Shown one piece after another: positions 22,561 to 33,889 of a stretch of DNA of 64,000 nucleotides. Below the pieces are notes generated by a model, which made no database searches, was not told the DNA's origin, and saw only the letters and a program-made list of their open reading frames with translations. Every line of letters begins with the position of its first letter. Within the stretch, counting starts at the first letter, position 1. The DNA lies in assembly GCA_036186865.1 (NCBI GenBank), contig AP025055.1:6765731-6829730 (forward strand), given 5' to 3'. Source of the DNA: Eustoma russellianum (taxonomy: Eukaryota > Streptophyta > Magnoliopsida > Gentianales > Gentianaceae). A program made the position numbers and the translations under genes.

Positions 22561-24691
22561 CTACAAATATCTGAGACCCATAGATCTAGTGTGCTGATCA
22601 TGTTTGACCCGTGAGAGAGGCTTAGTCAATGGATCCGCTATGTTATCGTTTGTGTCAACTTTGCATATCTTGACATCTCCTCTATCGATGATGTCTCGAA
22701 TGAGATGGTACCGTCTGAATATATGTTTAGATCTCTGATGAGACCTAGGTTCTTTTGCTTGTGCTATGGCACCATTGTTGTCACAATAAATGTCCACAGG
22801 ATTTGCAATGCTAGGTACTACTCCTAGCTCAGTGATGAACTTCTTCAACCAAACTGCTTCTTTAGCTGCATCTGATGCTACTATATACTCAGCCTCTGTT
22901 GTAGAATCAGCCACAGTGCTTTGTTTTGAACTCTTCCAACTAACAACTCCACCATTCAATGTGAATACAAAACCAGACTGCGATCTGAAATCATCTATGT
23001 CGGTTTGGAAACTAGCATCTGTGTAACCATTTACAACTAACTCGTCATCGGAACCTCCATAAACCAAGAATACATCTTTAGTCCTTCTGAGATACTTAAG
23101 AATATTCTTGACCGCTGTCCAGTGACCTTCACCGGGGTCAGCTTGATATCTACTCGTTGTGCTCAATGGATATGAGACATCTGGTCTAGTACATAACATG
23201 GCATACATGATCGATCCTATAGCAGAAGCATAAGGAATTTTATTCATTCGATCTCGCTCATCAGATGTCCGAGGACATTGATTCTTTCTAAGATGAATGC
23301 CATGAGAGATAGGCAGGAATCCTTTCTTGGACTCTTGCATGTTGAACCTCTTCAACATTTTATCTATGTATGTACTTTGACTCAAGCCTATTATCCTTTT
23401 AGATCTATCTCTATAGATCTTGATACCAAGGATATAGGTAGCCTCACCCAAGTCTTTCATTGAGAAAGAATTCCTTAACCAAGCTTTAACGTTTTGCAAG
23501 GTAGGGATATCATTCCCAATAAGCAATATGTCATTCACATATAAGACTAGAAACACTACTGCACTCCCACTAACCATCTTGTAAACACAAGGTTCATCTT
23601 CATTCCTGATGAAACCAAAGTTCTTAACCGTTTCATCAAAACGAAGATTCCAGCTTCGAGATGCTTGCTTCAATCCATAGATGGACCTTTGAAGCTTGCA
23701 AACCTTCTTTGAACTCTCATGATTTACAAAACTCTCAGGTTGTGTCATGTACACATCCTCGAGTAAATTTCTATTAAGGAAAGTAGTTTTGACATCCATT
23801 TGCCATATCTCATAATCATAGTATGCTGCAATGGCAAGGAGAATTCGAATAGACTTAAGCATAGCAACTGTGAAAAGGTTTCATCATATTCTATACCATG
23901 AGTTTGCTTGAAACCTTTAGCCACAAGCCTTGCTTTGTAGGTTTGCACATTTCCATCCATGTCAGTTTTCTTCTTGAAAACCCATTTGCAACCAATAGTC
24001 TTAATACCCTCTGGAGGATCAATTAAAGACCAAAATTGGTTATCAAACATAGATTGCATCTCAGAATTCATGGCTCCAAGCCATTTATCTGAATCTGGAC
24101 CCAACACAGCTTCCTGATAGGTAGTAGGCTCATCTTGATCTATGAGCATAACTTCACTATCATCAGTCACAAGAAATCTATATCTCTCTGGCTGACGATG
24201 TATCCTATCAGATCTGCGTTGGACTTGTGTTACATTTTCAGGCTCCACAACTGTTTGTGGTTCTGAAAATGTCTCTAAAGACGGTTCAATGATATCTTGT
24301 GGAACTTGAGTTTTCTCAAGTTGTACTATACTCCCATTAGTTCTCTTAGAGAGAAACTCCTTTTCTAAAAAGACTCCATTTCGAGCAACAAACACTTTGT
24401 TCTCTGAGGGAATATAGAAATAGTACCCTTTAGTTTCTTTAGGATACCCCACAAAAATACATTTGATAGATTTTGGAGCTAGCTTATCTGACACTAATCT
24501 TTTCACATAAGCTTCACAACCCCAAATCTTAAGAAAAGACAAACTGGGTCTCTTACCAGTCCATATCTCATATGGTTTTTTTCAACCGCTTTAGATGGTA
24601 CACGGTTCAAAATGAATGCAGCTGTCTCCAAGGCATAACCCCAAAAAGATAAAGGAAGATCTACTTGACCCATCATAGATTGAACCATATC
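22561..24691 (-). pseudogene. Copia-B pol: end of integrase, RT and RNase H
   Basis: Minus-strand pieces in order. First, integrase end (QVDLPLSFWGYALETAAFIL near 24600-24680). After a frameshift comes LKIWGCEAYVKRL and the RT start WLGAMNSEMQSM, GCKWVFKKKTD (24542-23880). A one-base loss near 23880 shifts the frame (ETFS, then VAMLKSIR). RT continues with the catalytic motif YVND at 23530-23541, where YVDD is expected, and RNase H with TEAEYIVASDAAKEAVWL, ending in IADPLTKPLSRVKHDQH. At least two frameshifts plus the altered RT motif make it non-functional. Copia-B integrase resumes at 33704 after the SIRE insertion. Confidence 0.9.
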
Positions 24692-26778
24692 TGTTGGACC
24701 TTGCACCTACAATAAACACCACTAGAGGGGGGTGAATAGTGGTTAGCGGAAATTACACTACAACCCTTTGTTAAAATCTCCTTTGAAAACAGAATCTGAG
24801 ACCACCTCAGATTCAGAACCTGTTTTTGAAAAATTCACAAATAATTGTACACAACTCCAAAAATTATGAAAATTTCCAGAATTTAACTTCAATGAGTTAA
24901 CAAGACTCTATCCAAAAATCATACAAAAATAAGATCGTTTGACCCTTCAAATAAATAAAAAGATTCAGATGGTCAATCTGGACAGAATTGGACAGAATGT
25001 TGCTGATTTTGCAAAACGTGTTTCTCTTTGAATACTCAACCAAAAAGGTTGATCTTTATATCAAAACACTCCTTAGGATGTGTAGATGAAGTTTTCAAAA
25101 GGCCCTGACCTTAGACAACTCTTGAAAAATACAGAATTTAAGTTTTCTCAAAACTGGTCAGATTGCATCCAGATTGGAGCAGTTATCTTGCAAAGACTGA
25201 AAGACTAACTTTCCCTTGCTCAAATCAAGTGATTCTTGTTGCAAATGAAAGCTAACAGTCTGAAGTATAACTCCACTAAAAATCACGAATTTTGAAAGTG
25301 TTTAGATATTTTTTTCAAATTGTGAGAAGTTGTGTGAAAACTGCAGTCAAAAATGGGCAGAAAACAGAAATAAAGAAACAAGAGAAGAACACCGAGAATT
25401 TATCCTGGTTCGGTCAATGTGACCTACTCCAGTCCCAAGGAACACCTTTCCTTGGATTTCACTATGGTATGAACCAAATTACAGCAAGAACCAAGCTTGA
25501 TCCTTGGGTTAAACACCAACCCTATTCAAGACTTGGATGAACACCTTTATGCAACTCTTGGTTGCAACACCTCTATCACCTATTGATGTAGCCTTATAGA
25601 TTTGGCTAATAAATCTTACAAATAAGACACAAGAAGGTGTGTATAGTGTAGCTGGACAACAACTAGAAATGGAACACCTTAGCTACACAAAGTATGAACG
25701 AAAATATGAGAAGAGAATAGCAAGACAACAATCTTCAATTTTTGCTTTCAAGTGTGTGTCTTCTCTTCTTCACCTTGCCTCCTATTTATAGTGTGAATAG
25801 ATGGCATATTCTCTCCAACTTTTAGACCATGTGATGGCTGAGAATTTTAAATTAAAGCACCTCCATAATCATCTCCAACAACCTTGTCTCCATTACATTC
25901 AAATTTGAAATTTCAAGTTGGCAACTTTTGCCAACTAGCTTGTTTTTGAATTTTTTACTTGTCCAAAAGTCACAAAATGAGTACACCACCTTCTCTACCT
26001 GTTTATGGACGTTTTTGATGTTGTATGTATGTATACCAACTCAAATTTTGTGAAGAGAAATCAACAAATAATAGTTGACAAGGTTATGTCAACATATAAT
26101 ATCAAAATTCCCATTTCTTCTTGACATATTGTGATGAATCTTGCACCAAGGACACCTTGTAATCTCTAAAAGATGATGATTAATATCCTCTTATAACATA
26201 TATAAGAGTGTCTTCAAGAAAAAATAGAATGTGACATCTCAAATCGTCACATATCCAGCTATAGTCAATAATATCATCGGTTGAGAGAATAAGATATAAG
26301 ATCACCATATAATCTTCAAAATAATAATAACACAGCTCCAGAATGAAGATAATAATATGCTCAAGAGATTCCTTGAGTGAAAATACCAAAAATACCCTTG
26401 GGGGTAAAATGACCAAAATACCCCTGGTGTGAGAAAACTCCAGAAATGCCCCCGATGGTCAAAAATAATCACAATACCACCTTTGTCATGATAACCAAGA
26501 TAATAATATGCACTTGAAATATTTTTCACCATATGATGTTCCTACAAAACTTAAAATACCAATTTAAGTTTAAAGATCGATGTACATTGATCGATCGATG
26601 TGTCTTAGGTTTAGAGATCGATGTCTCACAGAAAGGTCTTAAACTTATCTGCCTTACATAGATCGATCGATGTGAACTTGTTCAACTTTTAATCACATAT
26701 AACACCATGTGTGATATTTTTAAGTATTCATCACTTAAAATCATGACTTTGAAAATTATCCAAACATATTTCTCAACA
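24692..26778 (-). repeat. 3' LTR of the SIRE-type element
   Basis: 2,087 bp. Contains runs of GATCGATCGATGT words at 26575-26672 and short repeats of ATACCCC(T/C)(G/T)GG words near 26389-26460. Open frames inside it are identical to ones in the other LTR and are not genes. Confidence 0.96.
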
Positions 26779-27132
26779 TTCTCCCCCTTTTGGATGATTT
26801 TCAAAATAACCTAACATGATTTTAATGTCACAACTTATAACCAAAAGTTTAACCAAAAGTTTAACCAAATGTTTTCAACTATGTTTTCAACGTTTAAATA
26901 GTATGCTGCTCCCCCTCAACTCATACTCTCCCCCTTAACCTATGCTCCAAAATTTATACCAATAAAAACTTAGCATATGATTCATCATGACTTACCAACT
27001 AAAACATGACTTACCAACTAAAATCATATTAAAATCATATAACTAAAACATGACTTACCAACTAAAATCATATTAAAATCATATTCTTATTCTATCTCCC
27101 CCTTTATTTTGCAAATCATGCAAAAGATAGAA

Positions 27133-30100
27133 CTATACAATGGTATCGTAAGTCATCATTCCTAATTTGGCTCGTAAGTTTTCAAAAGTGGCTTGATTAA
27201 GGGGTTTGGTGAAGATGTCAGTGATTTGGTGATCAGTTCTTATATGGTTTATCACTATATCCTCATTTTGAACATGATCGCGAAGAAAGTGGTATCGCAC
27301 CTCAATGTGTTTGGCCTTAGAATGAAGCACCTGATTCCGGGAAAGATTGATTGCACTTGTGCTATCGCAGAAAATTGGAATCTTATTCATTTTAATGCCA
27401 AAATCACTAAGTTGCTGTTTAAGCCAAAGTATTTGGGTAGTACATAAACTCAAAGCGATATACTCGGCTTCAGTGGTAGAAAGAGCTACACTAGCCTGCT
27501 TTTTAGAAAACCAAGAGATCAAATTGGTTCCTATGAATTGACATGTACCGCTAGTGGATTTTCTATCTAACTTGCAACCACCATAATCAGCATCACTATA
27601 TGCGTGTAATTCCAACTTAGCGTTTCTATCATACCACAGTCCTAAGTGAGGTGTATGCTTAAGATATCTAAAGATCTTTTTCACTGCATTGTAATGTGAT
27701 ACCTTAGGACAAGATTGAAACCTAGCACACATACACACACTAAACATAATATCAGGTCTTGATGCAGTTAAGTATAACAATGAGCCAATCATAGACCTAT
27801 AAAGTGTGTCATCAAAAGGTTTACCATTTTCATCCTTATCAAGTTTGGTACTAACACTCATAGGGGTAGTTGTAGGTTTCAACTCTTCAAAGCCAAACTT
27901 CTTAATCATATCATTGACATACTTAAGTTGGCTAATGTGAATTCCTTGAGGGGTTTGTTTGATTTGAAGTCCTAAGAAATAATTCAACTCTCCTACCATT
28001 GACATTTCAAACTCTGACTTCATACATTCTTCGAAGTCTTTTACTAAGGTAGGGTTTGTTGAACCAAAGATTATATCATCTACATAGATTTGAACTATTA
28101 ACAAATCATTATCTTTTCGTCTTAAAAATAATGTGCTGTCTATTGTTCCCCTTTGATAATTATTTGCAATAAGAAAGTTCGCAAATCTATCATACCAAGC
28201 TCTTGGAGCTTGTTTCAAACCATATAGAGCTTTCTTAAGCTTGTAAACATGGTTAGGATTCTTTGGATCTTCGAATCCAGGGGGTTGTTTGACAAACACC
28301 TCTTCTTGAATGTATCCATTCAAGAATGCACTCTTGACATCCATTTGGAAGAGCTTAATATTGCTTAGACTTGCAATCGCAAGTAACAATCTAATTGCTT
28401 CTAGTCGTGCAACGGGTGCAAAGGTTTCTTCATAATCTATTCCTTCTTGTTGATTATAACCTTGTGCGACTAGTCTAGCCTTATTCCTTGTAATATTTCC
28501 TTGTTCATCCATTTTATTCCTAAAAACCCATTTAGTTCCTATGATAGACTTGTCTTCAGGTTTAGGTACTAAGTCCCACACGTTGTTCCTTGTGAATTGA
28601 TTTAATTCCTCATGCATAGCATCTATCCATGATATGTCACCTAAGGCTTCCTTTACGTTCTTAGGTTCTAATTGTGAGATTAAGCTATGTCCTTCAAGTT
28701 GACTTATATTTCTACGTGTTTTAACCCCAACACTTGGATCCCCAATGATTAGTTCTCTAGGGTGCCACCAATTCCTAGATTGATTAAGTTCACCCTCATC
28801 TTGTTCAAATATTTCATTAGTGTGAACGTTATCATATGTAATTGGATCATTAGTTGTATCTTCTAATTGCAGAGTCTCTTGATTTATTTCATCTAAGGGT
28901 TCATGTTTGTCTTGTTCAGTGTGAGTTAGTTCTAGATGATCAAGTACAGGCTCAAGTAATACATCATCATCAAACATATTTTCAATATTTGTTTCTTGTT
29001 TATGTTGATGTTTATCACTAACTTCAAAGCATGCATTTTCATTGAATTTCACATGTATGGATTCAATTATTTTTCTAGATGCAGGATTATAACACCTATA
29101 TGCTCTTGAGTTAGTTGAATACCCAACAAATATGCATTCAATAGACTTTTGTTCAAATTTATCTAGATTATCCTTAGTGTTCAGCACAAAACATTTACAT
29201 CCGAATACTTTAAGATAATCTATCTTAGGTTGTCTATTGTTTAGCAATTCATAAGGCGTTTTATTTAATTTCTTTCTAATAGTGAGCCTATTTATAATAT
29301 AGCATGCACAACTAACAGCTTCAGCCCATAAATATTTAGGTAATTTATTTTCACACAGCATTGTCCTAGCAACTTCTTGAATTGTTCTATTTTTACGTTC
29401 AACAACTCCATTGAGTTGTGGTGTTCTAGGTGGTGAGAATTCATGTTTTATTCCATATAGTTTGCAAAATTTTATTACGTCTTTGTTTTTAAATTCTCCA
29501 CCTCTATCGCTTCTAATTCTTTTAACATTTTCTTCATAAATGTTTTCAAGTTGCTTAATAAGAGTTTTGATTGCTAATGGAGCATCGTCTTTGTGTGTTA
29601 AGAACAACGTCCATGTGTAGCGTGAGTAATCATCTACTATGACACACACATAGTAGTGTCCACCTAGACTTGTTGTCCTACTTGGACCAAATAAGTCTAA
29701 ATGAAGCAATTCTAGTACATGACTAGTACTCACTTCATGTTTCGGTTTTAAGGTTTCTTTAATGTGTTTTCCCTTAATACATGTTTCACACATTTGAAAA
29801 TTATCTAAGTCTAACTTAGGCATTCCTCTAATTAAATTCTTCTTAGACAATTTCTTAATAGTTGAAATTCCTATATGGCCTAATCTTCTATGCCATAAAT
29901 TTACATCTAAGTCATGTGATATTAGACACTTAACCTTAGCATCTAACATGTTATCTAAGGTAAGAGTATAAATATTTCCATCTCTATTTCCTTTTAAAAC
30001 CGTTTCTCCTTTTTCATTTATTATATCACAAGAATTGGGAAGAAAGGAGACATTATAACCACAATCTATAAGTTGAGAAATACTAAGTAAATTATAAGAT

Positions 30101-30342
30101 AGATTGCTTACTAATAACACATTTCGTATTTGAAATGTGTTAGGGTCCCCAATTGTTCCTTTTCCAACAACTTGTCCTTTGTTGTTGTCACCGAATGTTA
30201 CTTTTCCTCCATTCTTGATATGTTCCAATTCGATGAATAGTTTGGGGTTCCCCGTCATATGCCTCGAACATCCACTATCTAAAAACCATTTGGTTTTTAG
30301 ATTCTTTGACTTTGCCTCCTTCTTGCATTCCTTGCGTTTATC
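27133..30342 (-). CDS. SIRE-type pol: protease, integrase, RT, RNase H
   Basis: About 1,070 codons without a break; the first in-frame ATG is at 30258, but the frame is open from 30342. Order: protease WFLDSGCSRHMTG; pre-integrase LWHRRLGHIGISTIKKL and CETCIKGKH; integrase core LLHLDLFGPSRT, VDDYSRYTW, SDRGGEF and PQLNGVVERKNRT; RT with GTKWVFRNKMDEQGN and catalytic YVDD near 28075-28086; RNase H with STTEAEYIALSLC; and the tail DIFTKPLNQATFENLRAKLG. It would normally be the C-terminal part of a gag-pol polyprotein. Upstream, two stops and a frame change (30343-30450) separate it from gag, so it probably cannot be made as a fusion. Confidence 0.93.
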   Translation of the reverse strand, partial: DKRKECKKEAKSKNLKTKWFLDSGCSRHMTGNPKLFIELEHIKNGGKVTFGDNNKGQVVGKGTIGDPNTFQIRNVLLVSNLSYNLLSISQLIDCGYNVSFLPNSCDIINEKGETVLKGNRDGNIYTLTLDNMLDAKVKCLISHDLDVNLWHRRLGHIGISTIKKLSKKNLIRGMPKLDLDNFQMCETCIKGKHIKETLKPKHEVSTSHVLELLHLDLFGPSRTTSLGGHYYVCVIVDDYSRYTWTLFLTHKDDAPLAIKTLIKQLENIYEENVKRIRSDRGGEFKNKDVIKFCKLYGIKHEFSPPRTPQLNGVVERKNRTIQEVARTMLCENKLPKYLWAEAVSCACYIINRLTIRKKLNKTPYELLNNRQPKIDYLKVFGCKCFVLNTKDNLDKFEQKSIECIFVGYSTNSRAYRCYNPASRKIIESIHVKFNENACFEVSDKHQHKQETNIENMFDDDVLLEPVLDHLELTHTEQDKHEPLDEINQETLQLEDTTNDPITYDNVHTNEIFEQDEGELNQSRNWWHPRELIIGDPSVGVKTRRNISQLEGHSLISQLEPKNVKEALGDISWIDAMHEELNQFTRNNVWDLVPKPEDKSIIGTKWVFRNKMDEQGNITRNKARLVAQGYNQQEGIDYEETFAPVARLEAIRLLLAIASLSNIKLFQMDVKSAFLNGYIQEEVFVKQPPGFEDPKNPNHVYKLKKALYGLKQAPRAWYDRFANFLIANNYQRGTIDSTLFLRRKDNDLLIVQIYVDDIIFGSTNPTLVKDFEECMKSEFEMSMVGELNYFLGLQIKQTPQGIHISQLKYVNDMIKKFGFEELKPTTTPMSVSTKLDKDENGKPFDDTLYRSMIGSLLYLTASRPDIMFSVCMCARFQSCPKVSHYNAVKKIFRYLKHTPHLGLWYDRNAKLELHAYSDADYGGCKLDRKSTSGTCQFIGTNLISWFSKKQASVALSTTEAEYIALSLCTTQILWLKQQLSDFGIKMNKIPIFCDSTSAINLSRNQVLHSKAKHIEVRYHFLRDHVQNEDIVINHIRTDHQITDIFTKPLNQATFENLRAKLGMMTYDTIV

Positions 30343-30410
30343 CTACAGTGGAGACAAAGTTTTAGGTACCCTTTATTTGGGTCCTTGAATGTTAGGGGCA
30401 CTATTCTTGT

Positions 30411-31439
30411 TTAGATATCCCTTAGGTATCCAACTTGAATATACCTTCTAGGCACATTTTTAGCATTCTTATAATTTTGAAAATAAGAAGAATTAGCATA
30501 TACATGATCATTCCACATAAGTGAAGATGCATTATTATACATGTTGCGCCATGGTTGATAATTATTATGCCTTGGCCGATTTTGGTAGTGTGTATAAGAC
30601 ATGTAATTTTGTTTCTTGAATGGCGCTACGTATGTATGTTCATATGCATTTCTATAAGATTTATATGAGTGTTGTCTATATTTAGGTTCATAATAAGTTG
30701 TATACATTTTATTCGATCTAGTTGCATTTGTATACATGTAGGCATAATTTCTAGATTGTCTAGATGCAAAGTTTGACCTAGATGTATGTTTATGCGTGTG
30801 TATATTGGTGGGTGTGTGTTGTATTTTTGCCTTGATATAAGTAGACGAAGGTGTAGAAGCAGATGTAGCAGGCAAAGTTGATTTTGTATTATATGGCAAC
30901 TTTGTACTAGATGAAACAAACTTAGTCTTTTTATTTACTTTTTCATTTGCTTCTTTATAGCCTAAGCCGGTTTTATCATTTTCATATTTTTGCGATGATA
31001 TTAATACATCTAACATGTTTGTTCCTGATTTAAATTGTTCTAAGGTTTTCTCTAAATCTAGTTTACATGATTTAAGTGTAAACACTTCATTTTCATAATC
31101 ATGTATCTTGGTTTTCAACACATTATTTTCAGTTCTTAAGGCTTGTTCATTATTTCTAGATGACTCAATTTTAGTCCTTAATGAATCAAGAGTACTTGAT
31201 GACTCTTGTTTCAAAGACTCTAATTGATTAGAAAGTTCTAAGTTGGTTGTCTTCAACTTTTCATTCTCTTCAATTAGTTTCTTTTTCTCTTTTGACAACC
31301 TTTTACAATGAGCATGCATTTTCATGAATTCATCATACATTTCATCGAAAGTCATCTCATTATCAGAATCAAAATCAGGAGTAGATGTTACCTCTTTCGT
31401 AGACTTTGAGAACGCTCCTTTATGAGAGATAGATGACAT
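30411..31439 (-). pseudogene. SIRE-type gag, C-terminal half only
   Basis: 342 codons. The first half is a strong coiled coil (KEKKKLIEENEKLKTTNLEL, then heptads to about residue 145). The second half is rich in Tyr, Asn, Arg and His. The N-terminal UBN2 gag domain and CCHC knuckle expected in SIRE gag are absent, and only about 160 bp separate its ATG from the PBS. This points to an internal deletion. At the 3' end the frame shifts near 30430: the better continuation (WIPKGYLNKNSAPNIQGPK) is in another frame and meets TAA and then TAG before pol. Confidence 0.78.
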
Positions 31440-31616
31440 GATGTATGATTTTAGATGAATACATTGAATCTTTAATCAAGTGAATACAAATGCTTCAAAC
31501 CTTCTTGATTTGGGATTAGCAGGCAACTATGATTTCTTGCTTCTTAGCCTTGTCTTGTTTGTACGGTGTTGAATCTTGCTTCTTTTTAGTGGTGTTGATA
31601 TGGCTCTGATACCAAA

Positions 31617-33703
31617 TGTTGGACCTTGCACCTAAAATAAACACCACTAGAGGGGGGTGAATAGTGGTTAGCGGAAATTACACTACAACCCTTTGTTAAA
31701 ATCTCCTTTGAAAACAGAATCTGAGACCACCTCAGATTCAGAACCTGTTTTTGAAAAATTCACAAATAATTGTACACAACTCCAAAAATTATGAAAATTT
31801 CCAGAATTTAACTTCAATGAGTTAACAAGACTCTATCCAAAAATCATACAAAAATAAGATCGTTTGACCCTTCAAATAAATAAAAAGATTCAGATGGTCA
31901 ATCTGGACAGAATTGGACAGAATGTTGCTGATTTTGCAAAACGTGTTTCTCTTTGAATACTCAACCAAAAAGGTTGATCTTTATATCAAAACACTCCTTA
32001 GGATGTGTAGATGAAGTTTCCAAAAGGCCCTGACCTTAGAAAACTCTTGAAAAATACAGAATTTAAGTTTTCTCAAAACTGGTCAGATTGCATCCAGATT
32101 GGAGCAGTTATCTTGCAAAGACTGAAAGACTAACTTTCCCTTGCTCAAATCAAGTGATTCTTGTTGCAAATGAAAGCTAACAGTCTGAAGTATAACTCCA
32201 CTAAAAATCACGAATTTTGAAAGTGTTTAGATATTTTTTTCAAATTGTGAGAAGTTGTGTGAAAACTGCAGTCAAAAATGGGCAGAAAACAGAAATAAAG
32301 AAACAAGAGAAGAACACCGAGAATTTATCCTGGTTCGGTCAATGTGACCTACTCCAGTCCCAAGGAACACCTTTCCTTGGATTTCACTATGGTATGAACC
32401 AAATTACAGCAAGAACCAAGCTTGATCCTTGGGTTAAACACCAACCCTATTCAAGACTTGGATGAACACCTTTATGCAACTCTTGGTTGCAACACCTCTA
32501 TCACCTATTGATGTAGCCTTATAGATTTGGCTAATAAATCTTACAAATAAGACACAAGAAGGTGTGTATAGTGTAGCTGGACAACAACTAGAAATGGAAC
32601 ACCTTAGCTACACAAAGTATGAACGAAAATATGAGAAGAGAATAGCAAGACAACAATCTTCAATTTTTGCTTTCAAGTGTGTGTCTTCTCTTCTTCACCT
32701 TGCCTCCTATTTATAGTGTGAATAGATGGCATATTCTCTCCAACTTTTAGACCATGTGATGGCTGAGAATTTTAAATTAAAGCACCTCCATAATCATCTC
32801 CAACAACCTTGTCTCCATTACATTCAAATTTGAAATTTCAAGTTGGCAACTTTTGCCAACTAGCTTGTTTTTGAATTTTTTACTTGTCCAAAAGTCACAA
32901 AATGAGTACACCACCTTCTCTACCTGTTTATGGACGTTTTTGATGTTGTATGTATGTATACCAACTCAAATTTTGTGAAGAGAAATCAACAAATAATAGT
33001 TGACAAAGTTATGTCAACATATAATATCAAAATTCCCATTTCTTCTTGACATATTGTGATGAATCTTGCACCAAGGACACCTTGTAATCTCTAAAAGATG
33101 ATGATTAATATCCTCTTATAACATATATAAGAGTGTCTTCAAGAAAAAATAGAATGTGACATCTCAAATCGTCACATATCCAGCTATAGTCAATAATATC
33201 ATCGGTTGAGAGAATAAGATATAAGATCACCATATAATCTTCAAAATAATAATAACACAGCTCCAGAATGAAGATAATAATATGCTCAAGAGATTCCTTG
33301 AGTGAAAATACCAAAAATACCCTTGGGGGTAAAATGACCAAAATACCCCTGGTGTGAGAAAACTCCAGAAATGCCCCCGATGGTCAAAAATAATCACAAT
33401 ACCACCTTTGTCATGATAACCAAGATAATAATATGCACTTGAAATATTTTTCACCATATGATGTTCCTACAAAACTTAAAATACCAATTTAAGTTTAGAG
33501 ATCGATGTACATTGATCGATCGATGTGTCTTAGGTTTAGAGATCGATGTCTCACAGAAAGGTCTTAAACTTATCTGCCTTACATAGATCGATCGATGTGA
33601 ACTTGTTCAATTTTTAATCACATATAACACCATGTGTGACATTTTTAAGTATTCATCACTTAAAATCATGACTTTGAAAATTATCCAAACATATTTCTCA
33701 ACA
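31617..33703 (-). repeat. 5' LTR of the SIRE-type element
   Basis: 2,087 bp copy of 24692-26778. On the plus strand it is preceded by GGCTCTGATACCA, the complement of the PBS. Confidence 0.96.
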
Positions 33704-33889
33704 ATATCTAATAAAGTTCGATTTCTCCTTTCAGAAACACCATTCCATTGTGGAGTTCCTGGAGGAGTCAACTGTGAAGCGATTCCACAATTTCTTAGAT
33801 GTTGGTCAAATTCTTGGCTCAAATATTCACCACTTCGATGTGATCGAAGCGTTTTAATTGTCTTACCAAGTTGATTTTGTTCTTGGCTC
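33704..33889 (-). pseudogene. Copia-B integrase fragment
   Basis: Minus-strand translation reads QNQLGKTIKTLRSHRSGEYL, then LTPPGTPQWNGVSERRNRTL and LDI, the integrase core up to the SIRE insertion. The catalytic-region residue in SDRGGEY is changed (SHRSGEY). Upstream it is fused at a CTCAAATCAAAC junction straight to the Copia-B LTR. Confidence 0.88.

Larger units (their letters stand above)
24692..33703 (-). mobile_element. SIRE-type Copia element (innermost, young)
   Basis: 9,012 bp with two LTRs of exactly 2,087 bp (24692-26778 and 31617-33703), TGTTGG...CAACA ends and the duplication ATATC at 24687-24691 and 33704-33708. I see only about seven single-base differences between the LTRs, so it inserted recently. 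The PBS (TGGTATCAGAGCC, minus strand, near 31600-31613) fits initiator tRNA-Met. It sits inside the integrase gene of Copia-B: TLLDI on the right joins MVQSMMGQVD on the left. The long LTRs and long coiled-coil gag fit the SIRE/Maximus lineage. Confidence 0.95.

Noticed and set aside
25292..25540. 82-codon frame, repeated identically at 32217-32465
   Set aside because: Both lie in the same place of the two SIRE LTRs; no domain, so a by-product of LTR duplication.
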